Assembly (NCBI RefSeq): GCF_900091615.1
Contig: NZ_FMIA01000002.1
Span: 4,464,001-4,528,000 of the forward strand
Reading direction: 5' to 3'
From: Micromonospora yangpuensis
Lineage (GTDB): Bacteria > Actinomycetota > Actinomycetes > Mycobacteriales > Micromonosporaceae
Length of the DNA: 64,000 bases
The position numbers and the translations under genes are program-made. The notes under the pieces are model-generated. The model did not search any database and was not told the DNA's origin. It saw nothing but the letters and a program-made list of their open reading frames with translations. Shown here piece by piece: positions 16,789 through 25,612 of the stretch (position 1 is its first letter; each line of letters opens with the position of its first letter).

Positions 16789-16890
16789 GGGCACCGGTGG
16801 GCGGGGCGGGTGTACAGCCCCGCCCACCGGCGCGGGTCAGCCGGTGACGGTCTGCGCCTGGTCGGTGACGGTGGTACCGCCGTAGGCCCG

Positions 16891-17029
16891 GACGGCCGGG
16901 ACGGAGTCGGTCCGCATGGCGACGGCCGGGACGGAGCCGGTTCGCATGGCGCCGGCCGGGACGGAGCCGGTTCGCATGGCGCCGGCCGGGACGGAGCCGG
17001 TTCGCATGGCGCCGGCCGGGACGGAGCCG
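16891..17029. repeat. Tandem array of 30-bp units
   Basis: Four 30-bp units start at 16891, 16921, 16951 and 16981, with a 19-bp partial fifth from 17011. The unit contains GGCCGGGACGGAGCCGGTTC and GCATGGC. Internal units are identical, so duplication is recent. The array can be read through in several frames, but none gives a credible protein. It lies downstream of a possible small gene at 17052-17237. Confidence 0.9.
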
Positions 17030-17051
17030 TCCCGGCCGGCGCGCGTACCGA

Positions 17052-17237
17052 TCAATTGTTTATCGAGTTCATCATCGTGAGGCGGGTGTGGGTGCTGATA
17101 CCGCTCGCGGCTCGGTCGCCGGCGACGGCGGCCTCCTGCGGGGTGGCACCACTGGCCATCGCCCTGGCGACAGCCCTGTTGCGCTGCTCTTCGATCTTCC
17201 TCCTGCGCCGCTTCAGAAACCTGCTCAAGATAGACAT
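17052..17237 (-). CDS. Possible small basic protein, unknown
   Basis: A possible 61-residue protein beginning MSILSRFLKRRRRKIEEQRN, strongly basic and amphipathic at its N-terminus, with a second helix-like part (ARAMASGATPQEAAVAGDRA). The surrounding 200 bp are less GC-rich than the neighbourhood, and third positions are mixed, so codon evidence is weak. An ATG at 17246 is an alternative. GGGAA lies about 10 nt before the chosen ATG. I do not recognise the family. The short length and unusual composition mean this could also be non-coding. Confidence 0.35.
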   Translation of the reverse strand: MSILSRFLKRRRRKIEEQRNRAVARAMASGATPQEAAVAGDRAASGISTHTRLTMMNSINN

Positions 17238-17346
17238 ACGCTGCATGTTCCCGACTGGCCGCCGCACCAAACCGCCCCATACCGCCCCATCGAAACGGGT
17301 CGGGCTACGGTGCTGAGGCGGACGGCCAGCGGGTCGGCACGCCCCC

Positions 17347-18297
17347 TCAGCCGGTGAGGCCGCCGGCGAACGGCATCGGCCGCCACTGTTCGGGGAGGGT
17401 CCGGGCGGCCTCGGCCAACAGGGGCAGCTGTGGCGCGAGGGCGAGGGCGGCCACGAACCGCAGCATCCCGACGGCGTCGACGAAACGCAGGACGTCCCGG
17501 TCGAGCCGACGCATGCCCCGACGTTGCGCCTCGCGGTCGTAGGCCGCCGCGCCGTCGGGGCCGACGCCGGCCAGGTCCCACTCGACCGGCCCGAGCGTGA
17601 CCATCTCGAAGTCGGCGTACCGGTCGCCGTCGACGCCGGGGAAGATGTTCACCGCCGGACAGTCGCCGTGCACGGGCTGGAGTTCGATCCCCGGGAAGGT
17701 GCGCGCGAAGGTCGCGCGGTCACGAACCACCGGCCCGAGGATCTGCCACTCCCGCCGCGCCCGGTCCAGGTCGGCCGGGTCGATGAGGTCGGGGTGGTCC
17801 GCCAGCCGGACGAGGCCGTCGTCGATGAACCTCGGCTCGGCAGCGGACAGGTACGACAGTTCGCCCGGGTAGTCGCGCATCGCGGCGTGCAGTTCGGGGA
17901 CGCGACCGGCGTTGGCCACGTAGTCGGGCTCCCGGTCGGCGTCCTCGGCGACGAACTGCCAGAACGTCATGGACAGGCCGTCGCACTGGACCGGCTCGGC
18001 GGGCACGAGCGGGCTGGGCGGGATGACCGGGGTGCCCCGGTCGGCGAGCCACCGGGCCAGGTCCAGCTCCGCGCGCTGCCGGCGGGCCTGGCCGGCCAGG
18101 TCCGCGTAGTGCGGCAGCACCGTGAGCACCCGGGCCACGACCGGCGCGGGAGCGAGGTGGACGACGACGGAGAACACGTCGTGCAGCACCCTCGGCTCGG
18201 TCACGGTGAGCCCGAGCGTACGCCCGGCGCGCACCGCCGCGTCGACCGCGCGGGCGGTACGGTCGGCCAGCTGTTCCGGCGTCATGATCACACTCAT
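17347..18297 (-). CDS. Phosphotransferase family protein (APH/choline kinase fold)
   Basis: A 316-residue protein kinase-like phosphotransferase. The catalytic region reads VHGDCPAVNIFPG, the Brenner-type H-G-D-x(4)-N motif, followed by ADFEMVTLGPVEWDLA, which holds the metal-binding acidic residue. The N-lobe (LGLTVTEPRVLHDVFSVVVHLAP) lacks a clear glycine loop, as is common in this family. Substrates of such proteins range from aminoglycosides to sugars and amino acids; nothing here decides. The ATG at 18297 is used, though no ribosome-binding site is obvious; an ATG at 18285 is possible. The frame is open further upstream without family similarity. Confidence 0.82.
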   Translation of the reverse strand: MSVIMTPEQLADRTARAVDAAVRAGRTLGLTVTEPRVLHDVFSVVVHLAPAPVVARVLTVLPHYADLAGQARRQRAELDLARWLADRGTPVIPPSPLVPAEPVQCDGLSMTFWQFVAEDADREPDYVANAGRVPELHAAMRDYPGELSYLSAAEPRFIDDGLVRLADHPDLIDPADLDRARREWQILGPVVRDRATFARTFPGIELQPVHGDCPAVNIFPGVDGDRYADFEMVTLGPVEWDLAGVGPDGAAAYDREAQRRGMRRLDRDVLRFVDAVGMLRFVAALALAPQLPLLAEAARTLPEQWRPMPFAGGLTG

Positions 18298-18463
18298 CGA
18301 GCGAGCGTCGCGGACCGCGACGTCCGACGCAACCGGGTTTCCCGACGGGACCGACCCGACCCGGCTCGCCCGGCCCGGTCCACCCGACGGGCCTACCCGG
18401 CGGGGCCCACGGCCGGGTGGCTGAGCGCCTAGGCTGCCGAGAATCGGGGAAGGAGCAGGCGCG

Positions 18464-18895
18464 TTGACCGAAGAAGTGATCGAGGAGAGTCCGACCGGGT
18501 GGGTCGCCGAGCACGTCCGGCGGTACCTGGCCACCGACGGCGCGGACGGCGCCACGTTCCACGGGTACGACTCGTTGCTGCTCACCACCCGGGGGCGTAC
18601 CTCGGGCAAGCTGCGCCGCACGGCGCTGATCTACGGCCGCGACGGCGACCGGGTGCTGCTGGTGGCCTCCAACGGCGGCGCCGCCAGGCACCCGCACTGG
18701 TACCTGAACCTCGACGCGCATCCGGAGGTGGGTGTCCAGATCGGAGCGGAGCGGTTCACCGGGCGGGCCCGCACCGCCTCCGCCGCGGAGCGCCCGCGAC
18801 TGTGGGAGCTGATGGTGGGGGTCTTTCCGCAGTACGCCACGTACCAGCGGGAGACCGACCGGGAGATCCCGGTCGTCGTCGTCGAACGCGGTTGA
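18464..18895 (+). CDS. Ddn-like deazaflavin (F420)-dependent nitroreductase family protein
   Basis: A 143-residue split-barrel protein of the deazaflavin-dependent nitroreductase family, related to Mycobacterium Ddn. Visible marks are LLLTTRGRTSGKLRRTALIY, VASNGGAARHPHWYLNL and the closing YQRETDREIPVVVVER. Such proteins use reduced coenzyme F420 to reduce quinones or nitro compounds. The start is TTG at 18464, supported by AAGGAG about 8 nt upstream. It is convergent with terC across a 16-bp stem hairpin. Confidence 0.9.
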   Translation: MTEEVIEESPTGWVAEHVRRYLATDGADGATFHGYDSLLLTTRGRTSGKLRRTALIYGRDGDRVLLVASNGGAARHPHWYLNLDAHPEVGVQIGAERFTGRARTASAAERPRLWELMVGVFPQYATYQRETDREIPVVVVERG

Positions 18896-18930
18896 CCGCC
18901 GGCCGGTGCGGCGCGGCCCGCAGATCCGGT

Positions 18931-18976
18931 GGTGCCGCGCCGCACGTACCCGAGGGGATGCGTGCGGCGCGGCACC
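18931..18976. terminator. Strong bidirectional terminator hairpin
   Basis: GGTGCCGCGCCGCACG (18931-18946) and CGTGCGGCGCGGCACC (18961-18976) form a perfect 16-bp stem with a 14-nt loop between the convergent Ddn-like and TerC genes. Confidence 0.85.
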
Positions 18977-18982
18977 GTCGGC

Positions 18983-19825
18983 TCACTTGACCGGCTCGGC
19001 CTCCGTCGACGCCTCGGTTGCCGGCCCGGTCGACGCCCCGGCCCCGGTCGACGCCCCGGCGCGCTGCTGACCGTCCTTGACGTAGGTGGGGTGCAGGTGC
19101 ACCGGCGTCGCCTCCTGGCGCTTGCGCCGGGACTTGGCCCGCAGGTTGAGGAACTCGACGAAGATCGAGAACGCGATCGGGCCGTACACGTAGCCCTTGG
19201 GAATGTGCTGGTCGAGCCCTTCGGCGATCAGGCTGCCGCCGATGAGCAGCAGGAACGACAAGGCCAGCATCTTGACCGTCGGGTGCTTGTTGACGAAGTC
19301 GCTGATCACGCCGACCGAGACGAGCATGATGACCATCGCGATCACCACCGCCGCCACCATGATGAACAGTTCGTCGACCATGCCCACCGCGGTGATCACC
19401 GAGTCCAGGGAGAAGACCACGTCGAGGATGAGGATCTGCACGATCACCGACCCGAACGAGGCGGCCTTCTTGCCCGCGCCGCCGTGGTCGGAGCCCTCCA
19501 GGTGTTCGTGGATCTCGTAGGTCGCCTTGCCGAGCAGGAACGCCCCGCCCAGCAGCAGAATCAGGTCACGCCCGGAGATCTCCTGACCGAGGACCGTGAA
19601 CAACGGCGCGGTCAGTCCGATCACCCAGGACAGTGAGGCCAACAGCAGCAGGCGGGTGATCAGGGCGAGCGACAGCCCGATCGTGCGCGCCCTGGCCTGC
19701 TGATGTTCGGGCAGCCGCCCGGCCAGGATCGAGATGAACACGACGTTGTCGATGCCCAGCACGATCTCCAGCAAGAGCAGGGTCGCGAACGCGATCCACA
19801 GCTCTGGACTGGCCAGAAACTCCAT
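18983..19825 (-). CDS. TerC family integral membrane protein
   Basis: A 280-residue TerC/Alx family protein with seven or more membrane segments. The family motifs with acidic residues inside the membrane are present: LEIVLGIDNVVFISIL near the N-terminus and ILDVVFSLDSVITAVGMV in the middle. Members are linked to metal (manganese or calcium) export and tellurite tolerance. The C-terminal 50 residues form a hydrophilic tail with AGASTG/PATEAST repeats, unlike the core. The ATG at 19825 has GACGAGG six nt upstream. Longer readings of the frame upstream have no family similarity. Confidence 0.92.
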   Translation of the reverse strand: MEFLASPELWIAFATLLLLEIVLGIDNVVFISILAGRLPEHQQARARTIGLSLALITRLLLLASLSWVIGLTAPLFTVLGQEISGRDLILLLGGAFLLGKATYEIHEHLEGSDHGGAGKKAASFGSVIVQILILDVVFSLDSVITAVGMVDELFIMVAAVVIAMVIMLVSVGVISDFVNKHPTVKMLALSFLLLIGGSLIAEGLDQHIPKGYVYGPIAFSIFVEFLNLRAKSRRKRQEATPVHLHPTYVKDGQQRAGASTGAGASTGPATEASTEAEPVK

Positions 19826-20162
19826 CTCAGCCTCGTCTTTCCAGGTCACCGCCGGTCGACCACCGACCGTCGGGCCGATCTTCGCACGCGGTGTCACGCA
19901 CACGGCGGATCGAGCGCCGCCGTTGGTACCCCGCCGACACCGCCCCCAACCGGGGATACGGACCCGAACCCGCACGGCACCCACCCGATGCTCGCCCGGC
20001 AGCCGGCGGTCGCGGCAGATTATGAGCGGTCGTTCAGTTTTGCCGACCGGTGCGGTATCGGGTATCCGACAGATAGTCGGATCGGCTAGCCTTCGACCGT
20101 GATCCATGGGGGGTGTGGATCAGCACTCGACAGCGGCGGTCCGGACAGACCCGAGGGAGCCC
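19826..20162. other. Divergent intergenic region between terC and an unknown gene
   Basis: The 337-bp span has no convincing gene. TerC-type genes elsewhere can sit behind a manganese (yybP-ykoY) riboswitch. I looked for that motif on the minus strand and did not recognise it. An AT-richer patch at about 20020-20075 (TTATGAGCGGTCGTTCAGTT) is the most promoter-like part. Confidence 0.4.
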
Positions 20163-20840
20163 ATGCCAGACAGCGACCCCAGCCCGACCGACGCCGCACT
20201 GGAACGGCTCGACGACGAGATCACCTTCCTCGTCGACAGCCTGCGTGATGTCTCCGACAGCCTCGCCGACCTGGCGTTCCGCCTCGACGCACAGCTCACC
20301 GAGTCCGACCACGAGCAGGTCCGGATCACCACCGACCGGCTGGCCGCCACCCTGAACAACCACCTCACCAACGACCTGACCGCCCTGGTCGGGCTGGGCG
20401 CGATCCGGCACGGCGCACCGGCCGAGGTCGGCACGGTCGACGACGAGATTCCCACCCTGACCGCCACGGACCTGCCCCCGCTGTCCGGGGCGGCCACCGG
20501 CGCGGCCACCGGTGGAACCGCCAACGGGACCACGGGTGGCAACGCCACCGGGGCCACCGGCGGATCCGCCAACGGCACCACGGGTGGGGCCACCGGCACG
20601 ACCACGGAGGCGGAGACCGGTGCCCGGCTCGTCGCCGCCGAGCATCTCAGGCGGTTGGCGGCCTTCGTCGGCAGCCACTTCGACCTGGCCCGCCTCGCCG
20701 CCGAACACGGCAACGCCGAGCGGGCGATGAGCGAGTACCGGCTGGCCCGCCAGGCCGCCCACAGCGCGCCCGAGGCGTACCGGCTCTGGCTGGGTTGTCT
20801 GTCCGAGCCCGGCCAGGAGCACGACACCGGGCCCGACTGA
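20163..20840 (+). CDS. Hypothetical acidic protein with Gly/Ala/Thr linker
   Basis: An unrecognised 225-residue cytosolic protein. Residues about 8-80 are helical and heptad-like (LERLDDEITFLVDSLRDVSD), followed by a low-complexity stretch of TGGTANGTTGGNATG-type repeats at about 118-155. The helical C-terminus (about 160-215) includes LRRLAAFVGSHFDLARLAAEHGNAERAM, which resembles a TPR-like hairpin. No signal peptide or membrane segment is visible. The ATG at 20163 has GAGGGAG just upstream; an earlier in-frame start at 20106 is less likely. Confidence 0.7.
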   Translation: MPDSDPSPTDAALERLDDEITFLVDSLRDVSDSLADLAFRLDAQLTESDHEQVRITTDRLAATLNNHLTNDLTALVGLGAIRHGAPAEVGTVDDEIPTLTATDLPPLSGAATGAATGGTANGTTGGNATGATGGSANGTTGGATGTTTEAETGARLVAAEHLRRLAAFVGSHFDLARLAAEHGNAERAMSEYRLARQAAHSAPEAYRLWLGCLSEPGQEHDTGPD

Positions 20841-20877
20841 CCCGGAACGAGCCGGCTTCCCCTCCCATGTGGATCGT

Positions 20878-20921
20878 GGACACTTACCGTCCTGACCGGA
20901 CCTCACGGACGGAGAATGTCC
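20878..20921. promoter_or_regulatory. Two-tier stem-loop before the D-amino-acid oxidase gene
   Basis: GGACA (20878-20882) pairs with TGTCC (20917-20921), and CCGTCC (20887-20892) pairs with GGACGG (20907-20912). The two helices are separated by a symmetrical 4x4 internal loop and capped by 14 nt. The structure lies 38-83 nt after the upstream stop and 36 nt before the oxidase ATG. It may be a terminator or a leader structure. Confidence 0.45.
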
Positions 20922-20956
20922 AGGACTGCGGCGGACCACAGGGGAAGGCCGGGTGG

Positions 20957-21922
20957 ATGGGACCGATCGATGTGGTGGTGGTCGGGGGCGGGATCATCGG
21001 GCTGACCGCCGCCGTACGGCTGCAGGAGCGGGGTGCCCGGGTGACCGTGCTGGCCGCCGACGACCCGGAGCGGACCGTCTCCACGGTCGCCGCGGCCGTC
21101 TGGTACCCGACCCACACCGACCCGGATCCCCGGGTGCTGGACTGGGCACGTCGGACCTACGCGACGTTGACCCGCCAGGCCGCCGAGGGCGTACCCGGGG
21201 TGGTGCTCCGGCCCACCCGGATGTTGCTGCGCCACGGGCCGGTCGAGCTGCCGTGGTGGGCCGAGGCGACCGGCGACCTGGTGGTGCGGCCGGCGGCACC
21301 GCCGTACCGGGCGCAGTTGCGGTTCACCGCGCCGACGGTGGAGATGTCGCCGTACCTCGGGTGGTTGCGGGAGCGGATCTCCGCCGCCGGCGGCCGGGTG
21401 TTGCGGCACCGGGTCGCCCGGCTGGCCGACGCCTTCGTGGACCCGGCCACCTCGGCCGGCGTGGCGACGGTGGTCAACGCGACCGGGCTGGCCGCCGGCC
21501 GGCTGGCGGCGGACCCGGCGGTGTACCCGGTGCGCGGGCACATCGTGCTGGTGGCCAACCCCGGCCTGACCACCTCGGTACGCGACGAGGACGACCCGCG
21601 CGGCATCACCTACGTGCATCCGCGCCGGCACGACGTGGTGCTCGGCGGCACCTACCAGCCCGGCCGCGCGGACCTGGACGCCGAGCCGGAGACCGCCGCC
21701 GCGATCCGTCGCCGCTGTGTGGAGCTGGTGCCGGAGCTGGCCTCGGCGCGGGTGCTCGGCGAGCGGATCGGGTTGCGGCCGGCCCGGCACGGTGGCCCCC
21801 GGGTGGAGTCGACCTCGACCGGGGTGCCCGGTCAGCGGCTGGTGCACGCCTACGGCCACGGCGGCGCCGGAGTGACCCTGGCCTGGGGCGTCGCCGACGA
21901 GGTCGCCCGGCTGGCCGCCTGA
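20957..21922 (+). CDS. FAD-dependent D-amino-acid oxidase
   Basis: A 321-residue flavoenzyme with an N-terminal Rossmann fold (VVVVGGGIIGLTAAVRLQER) and the DAAO markers VSTVAAAVWYPTH, VVNATGLAAGRLA, PVRGHIVLV, and the C-terminal LVHAYGHGGAGVTLAWGVA that closes over FAD. It oxidises D-amino acids to 2-oxo acids with ammonia and peroxide; glycine oxidase-like activity is an alternative. The ATG at 20957 places the dinucleotide fold at the N-terminus as expected. Confidence 0.9.
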   Translation: MGPIDVVVVGGGIIGLTAAVRLQERGARVTVLAADDPERTVSTVAAAVWYPTHTDPDPRVLDWARRTYATLTRQAAEGVPGVVLRPTRMLLRHGPVELPWWAEATGDLVVRPAAPPYRAQLRFTAPTVEMSPYLGWLRERISAAGGRVLRHRVARLADAFVDPATSAGVATVVNATGLAAGRLAADPAVYPVRGHIVLVANPGLTTSVRDEDDPRGITYVHPRRHDVVLGGTYQPGRADLDAEPETAAAIRRRCVELVPELASARVLGERIGLRPARHGGPRVESTSTGVPGQRLVHAYGHGGAGVTLAWGVADEVARLAA

Positions 21923-21963
21923 CCCGGCCCGCCGACCACCGCAGGGTGCGGACCCGGCACCAC

Positions 21964-22866
21964 TCAGCGCAGGGTACGGACCAGCACCAGGTAGGCGCAG
22001 TAGGCGACCGGCACCAGCACGAAGCAGATCAGGAAGCCGAAGTGGACGTACCGGCTGCCGGTACCGGCGTGCAGCGCCGGGCTCCCCCACTGGCCGAGGA
22101 TCAGGTACCCGGCGAAGAACGACAACGCGGGTAGCCCCGCGCACATCCACGCGCCCAGGGTGAAGCCGTCGACCAGGCCGACGCCGGAGGCGACCACCAG
22201 CATCAGCATGACCAGCACCCCGACCGACGCGCAGGCGGTGTAGACGGCCAGCGCCCGCGCCAGCGGCGACCAGCCGGGCAGCAACGCCGGCTGGTGGGCC
22301 AGCGTCTCGGCCTGTTGGCCGTACCGGTCGGCGTCGTCGGCGAGCCGCCGCGCCAGCTCCAGCTCCGCGCCCGGCTCGGCCGCCGCCGCCCGCTGCGCCG
22401 GCACCGCCGGGTCCACCGTCGCCGGCAGCCCACCCGCCGTCGGCCCCGCCTGCCGATCCGGGTACGCCCCGACCCCCGACCGCCCTGGCAGGGCGGCTGC
22501 GCCGCCGCCAGCCACCGGCACCGGTCCGGCACCGGCGTACCCCGCGCTCCCGGCGGGTGCCGCTGCGCCGGCCTGGTCCGGCCAACCGCCCGCTGCCGGT
22601 CCACCCGCCGCCGCGGTGCCGGCCGGTGCCGGTCCGGCAGCTGGTGGCACGGCGTCGGCCGGCGGGTACGGGGGTGGCGGGACGTCGATCGTGCGGCCGA
22701 GCTGCTCCAGGCGTTGCGCCTGGCCGGCGAGCCGGTGGTCGAGCTGGTCGGCGGCGGCGTGCAGGCCACGGCGGCGTTCGGTGTCGGCGGCGGCGTCCCG
22801 CTGCCCGGCCCGGCGGCGCTCGGACAGCTCCCGGGCCAGCGCCACGTAGTCGTCGAAGCTGCTCAC
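21964..22866 (-). CDS. Membrane protein with coiled coil, partner of the FtsK-like ATPase
   Basis: An unrecognised 300-residue protein. Residues 1-60 are charged and predicted coiled-coil (RRAGQRDAAADTERRRGLHA and following). Residues about 62-165 form a Pro/Ala/Gly-rich linker, residues about 168-200 are a second helical segment, and about 205-300 hold three membrane segments. The start is GTG at 22866, 31 nt after the stop of the FtsK-like gene and on the same strand, so the two are probably co-transcribed. It could anchor the soluble ATPase to the membrane; this is inferred from adjacency and topology. Confidence 0.7.
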   Translation of the reverse strand: MSSFDDYVALARELSERRRAGQRDAAADTERRRGLHAAADQLDHRLAGQAQRLEQLGRTIDVPPPPYPPADAVPPAAGPAPAGTAAAGGPAAGGWPDQAGAAAPAGSAGYAGAGPVPVAGGGAAALPGRSGVGAYPDRQAGPTAGGLPATVDPAVPAQRAAAAEPGAELELARRLADDADRYGQQAETLAHQPALLPGWSPLARALAVYTACASVGVLVMLMLVVASGVGLVDGFTLGAWMCAGLPALSFFAGYLILGQWGSPALHAGTGSRYVHFGFLICFVLVPVAYCAYLVLVRTLR

Positions 22867-22897
22867 GCCGCTACCTCACCACGCCCGTAGGACCCGT

Positions 22898-25513
22898 TCA
22901 CTGCCCCTCCTCGTCCAGCTCGTGCCCGGGACGCAGGAACGGCACGATCAGCCGGATCCGCTGGTCGTGCCGGTCCACCAGCAACGCCCGACCCGGTCGG
23001 GGGGTGTAGCTCAGCTGGTGCATGCCGAGGTAGAGGCCGAGTTCGCCGCCCGGCACGTTCAGCGCGACCAGGCAGGCCACGTCGTCGCGGTTCTGCGTAC
23101 CGCCGATGTCCTCGGAGAGCCGACGCAGGCCCCGCCACCAGCCCAGCAGATGCACCCCGTGGCCGGGGGCCTGGCGCAACAGGGTGCGCAGGTCGTCGTA
23201 GCCGCTGCGGAAGCTGCCCGGGTCGCTGCGGCCCAGCGCCCCGCCGGCGGCGTCCACCCCGAACACCACCAGGTACGTCCGCCTTACCGCGCTGGCGGCG
23301 ACCTCCGCTGGTGGACCGGCGGACGCATCCGGCGGTGCGGACGGTCCGGCGGGCGGAGCGGACGCATCCGCGGGTGGCTCGGTGAGGCTGCTGATCCGTT
23401 CGCGCAGCCCGGCGGCGTCGAGCTGCTCGACGAGGTGTCCGGCGGCGGTCAGCTCCGCGATCGTCTCGTCGGCCGCCTCGTCGGCGGCGGCCACCAGCGG
23501 GACGACCAGGAACCGCGCGCTGCCGGGGGTGTGCTGCCGGGCCAGGCTCAGCGTCGCCGCGCGAAGCACGTCCGCGCCGGTCACCGCGGTACCCACCACG
23601 GCCAGGTGCCGGCCGGGGGTGGCGTCCATGGTGAACAGGGCGGTGGTCCCGTCGACGTCGACGGTCCGGCCGACCAGGGCCAGCGGCCGCCGGCCACCCG
23701 GGCGCAACCCGGCGAAGGTGGGATCGTCCTCGACGTGCGCCGCCTCGTACCCCCGGAAGACCGCGGGTGGCCGCGAGCCCGCCGGGCGGTCCTGCCACAG
23801 CTCGTGGCGCAGGGTGGCCAGCGCGGCGGCGTCGGCGTGCGCGTCGGGGAACCGGACCACGGTGTCCGCGCCGACCTCACCGGCGGCGGTGTTGAGCACC
23901 GCCGAGCCGATCGGCAACGCCCCGGCGGCGTCGTTCGTCGCCGCCAGCACCCCGGAACCGCCGGGCAGCGCCACCCGCAACGGGAACTGCCCGAAGATCG
24001 CCTCGGCCCGGCCGTAGAGGGCCTCGATGCCACCGGTGCTCTGGCTGGCCAACACCAGGTGTACGCCGTACGAGCGGCCCTTGCGGGCCAACTCCTCCAG
24101 CAGGTCCACCGACTCGCGGGCCACCGCGTCGTTGCCGGCCAGCAGCACGTGGAACTCGTCGATCACCGCCACGATCCGGGGTACCGGGTTGTCGCGGGGC
24201 AGGTCGGCGAGCTTGGTGACGCCGTGGCGTTTCAGCGCGGCGGCCCGCCGGTTCAACTCCCGGCGCAGCTCCCGGAGCACGGCCACGCCGTACTCCCGAT
24301 CGCTCTCGATGCCGACCGCGCGGGCGTGCGGCAGCCAGGACGGGTCCCGGCCGGTCGGCACGAAGTCGGTGAAGCTGACGCCCTCCTTGAAGTCGAGCAG
24401 GTAGAGCTGCAACTCGGCGGGCGGGTAGCGGGCGGCGAGACCGTAGAGGACGTCGATCAGGAAGACCGTCTTGCCCGCCCCGGTCCGCCCGCCGACCAGC
24501 CAGTGCGGGGTGGTGTCGTCGAAACCGACGGTGGCCTGCTCCCGGCCGGCCCGGCCGATGACGGTACGCAACCCGGGGCCGGCGGACTCGGCCCACCGGC
24601 GCGGCGGCAGCAGATCGGTGAAGGTCAGCGCGCCCTGCCGACGGGTGGCCGCCGCGAGGTGCTCGGCCAGGGCGTGCACCGAGGCGGCCGGCGGATCGCC
24701 GTCGAGGCGTACCGGGGCGGCCAACCCCGTACCGTCCACGCTGTACGGCCGGCCCGGCGGATCGCCCAGGTACGCCCAGCGTTCGTCGAGCCGCAGCCAG
24801 GTGGTGCTGCCCAGCGGCGGTGGCGGCTCACCGGGGGCCTGCCGGGGATGGCCGGCCACCAGGACGCAGACCGAGGCGGCCGGGCCGGCGTGGGTGAGCG
24901 CGGCCAGCCGGGCGAACTCCCGCGGCGGCAACGTCGACGCGGCGACCACCAGCAGCAGCTCCGCCCGGCCGGGCTCGGCGTGCCGGGCGTCGCGGGCGTG
25001 CCGTTCGGCCGCGTCCAGGCCGGCGGCCACCTCCGCCTCGGTGATCGCCGGTGCGGCCAGCACCCCGGCGTCGACCAGGGGACGCAGTGGGGCGAAGGTC
25101 GCGCCCAGGGCGGCGGTGTCGATCCCCCACACCCGCACCGAGCCGGGCGGGGCGGTGGCCAGCAGGCGCAGCACCACCGCCCGCAGCAGCGCGCCGACCC
25201 GGGCGTCGCGGGCGTCGACGTCCACCGTCAGGTGATGGCCACCGCCCAGCGGCGCCAGCGCCGGGAACTCGCCGTCGGGGGTCTGCGCGGCGCCGACGCG
25301 TACCGGGGCGAAGCTGGTGCCCAGCGGGGTCTGCCCGGGCGACGGGGTGCCCAGCGCGGCACCGAGCCGGGCCAGCCGGGCCACCAGGTCGGCGCTGCCG
25401 TCGCCGGCCACAGGTGGCTGGTCGGCGAGCATCCGGCGGGCGGCGGCCAACCGCTGCCGGGCCTGCCGGTGGGCCGTGATCGCCTGCCCGTACGCCGAAG
25501 CGAGCCTGCCCAC
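22898..25513 (-). CDS. Soluble FtsK/SpoIIIE-type ATPase with three RecA-like modules
   Basis: An 871-residue protein without membrane segments. An N-terminal helical part (about 1-50) precedes a degenerate RecA-like module (about 85-270) with no Walker A. The central FtsK module (about 300-560) has Walker A GRTGAGKT (Lys348), a YLLDFKEGVSFTDF stretch, Walker B IVAVIDEFH (Asp452, Glu453) and LVLASQSTGG. The third module (about 615-830) has GTAVTGAD where Walker A should be, so it is also degenerate. Three tandem ATPase modules recall EccC of type VII secretion, though here only the middle one looks active. GTG at 25513 has GGGGAG six nt upstream; an in-frame GTG at 25600 is possible. Confidence 0.82.
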   Translation of the reverse strand: MGRLASAYGQAITAHRQARQRLAAARRMLADQPPVAGDGSADLVARLARLGAALGTPSPGQTPLGTSFAPVRVGAAQTPDGEFPALAPLGGGHHLTVDVDARDARVGALLRAVVLRLLATAPPGSVRVWGIDTAALGATFAPLRPLVDAGVLAAPAITEAEVAAGLDAAERHARDARHAEPGRAELLLVVAASTLPPREFARLAALTHAGPAASVCVLVAGHPRQAPGEPPPPLGSTTWLRLDERWAYLGDPPGRPYSVDGTGLAAPVRLDGDPPAASVHALAEHLAAATRRQGALTFTDLLPPRRWAESAGPGLRTVIGRAGREQATVGFDDTTPHWLVGGRTGAGKTVFLIDVLYGLAARYPPAELQLYLLDFKEGVSFTDFVPTGRDPSWLPHARAVGIESDREYGVAVLRELRRELNRRAAALKRHGVTKLADLPRDNPVPRIVAVIDEFHVLLAGNDAVARESVDLLEELARKGRSYGVHLVLASQSTGGIEALYGRAEAIFGQFPLRVALPGGSGVLAATNDAAGALPIGSAVLNTAAGEVGADTVVRFPDAHADAAALATLRHELWQDRPAGSRPPAVFRGYEAAHVEDDPTFAGLRPGGRRPLALVGRTVDVDGTTALFTMDATPGRHLAVVGTAVTGADVLRAATLSLARQHTPGSARFLVVPLVAAADEAADETIAELTAAGHLVEQLDAAGLRERISSLTEPPADASAPPAGPSAPPDASAGPPAEVAASAVRRTYLVVFGVDAAGGALGRSDPGSFRSGYDDLRTLLRQAPGHGVHLLGWWRGLRRLSEDIGGTQNRDDVACLVALNVPGGELGLYLGMHQLSYTPRPGRALLVDRHDQRIRLIVPFLRPGHELDEEGQ

Positions 25514-25612
25514 CCACTGCTCCCCACGTCGCTTGTGGTCCGGTCCCCCGCGAACCCTAACGGACCGACGCGGACCCGCCCAGTCCGCAAGGGACCCCAC
25601 CCCACGCCCCAG

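Noticed and set aside
16810..17316. A plus-strand gene with DGAGSHGAGR repeats
   Set aside because: It is only the 30-bp array translated; start context and codon use are poor.
19826..20162. yybP-ykoY manganese riboswitch upstream of terC
   Set aside because: TerC genes can carry this riboswitch, but the conserved motif was not recognisable on the minus strand; a covariance-model search would decide.
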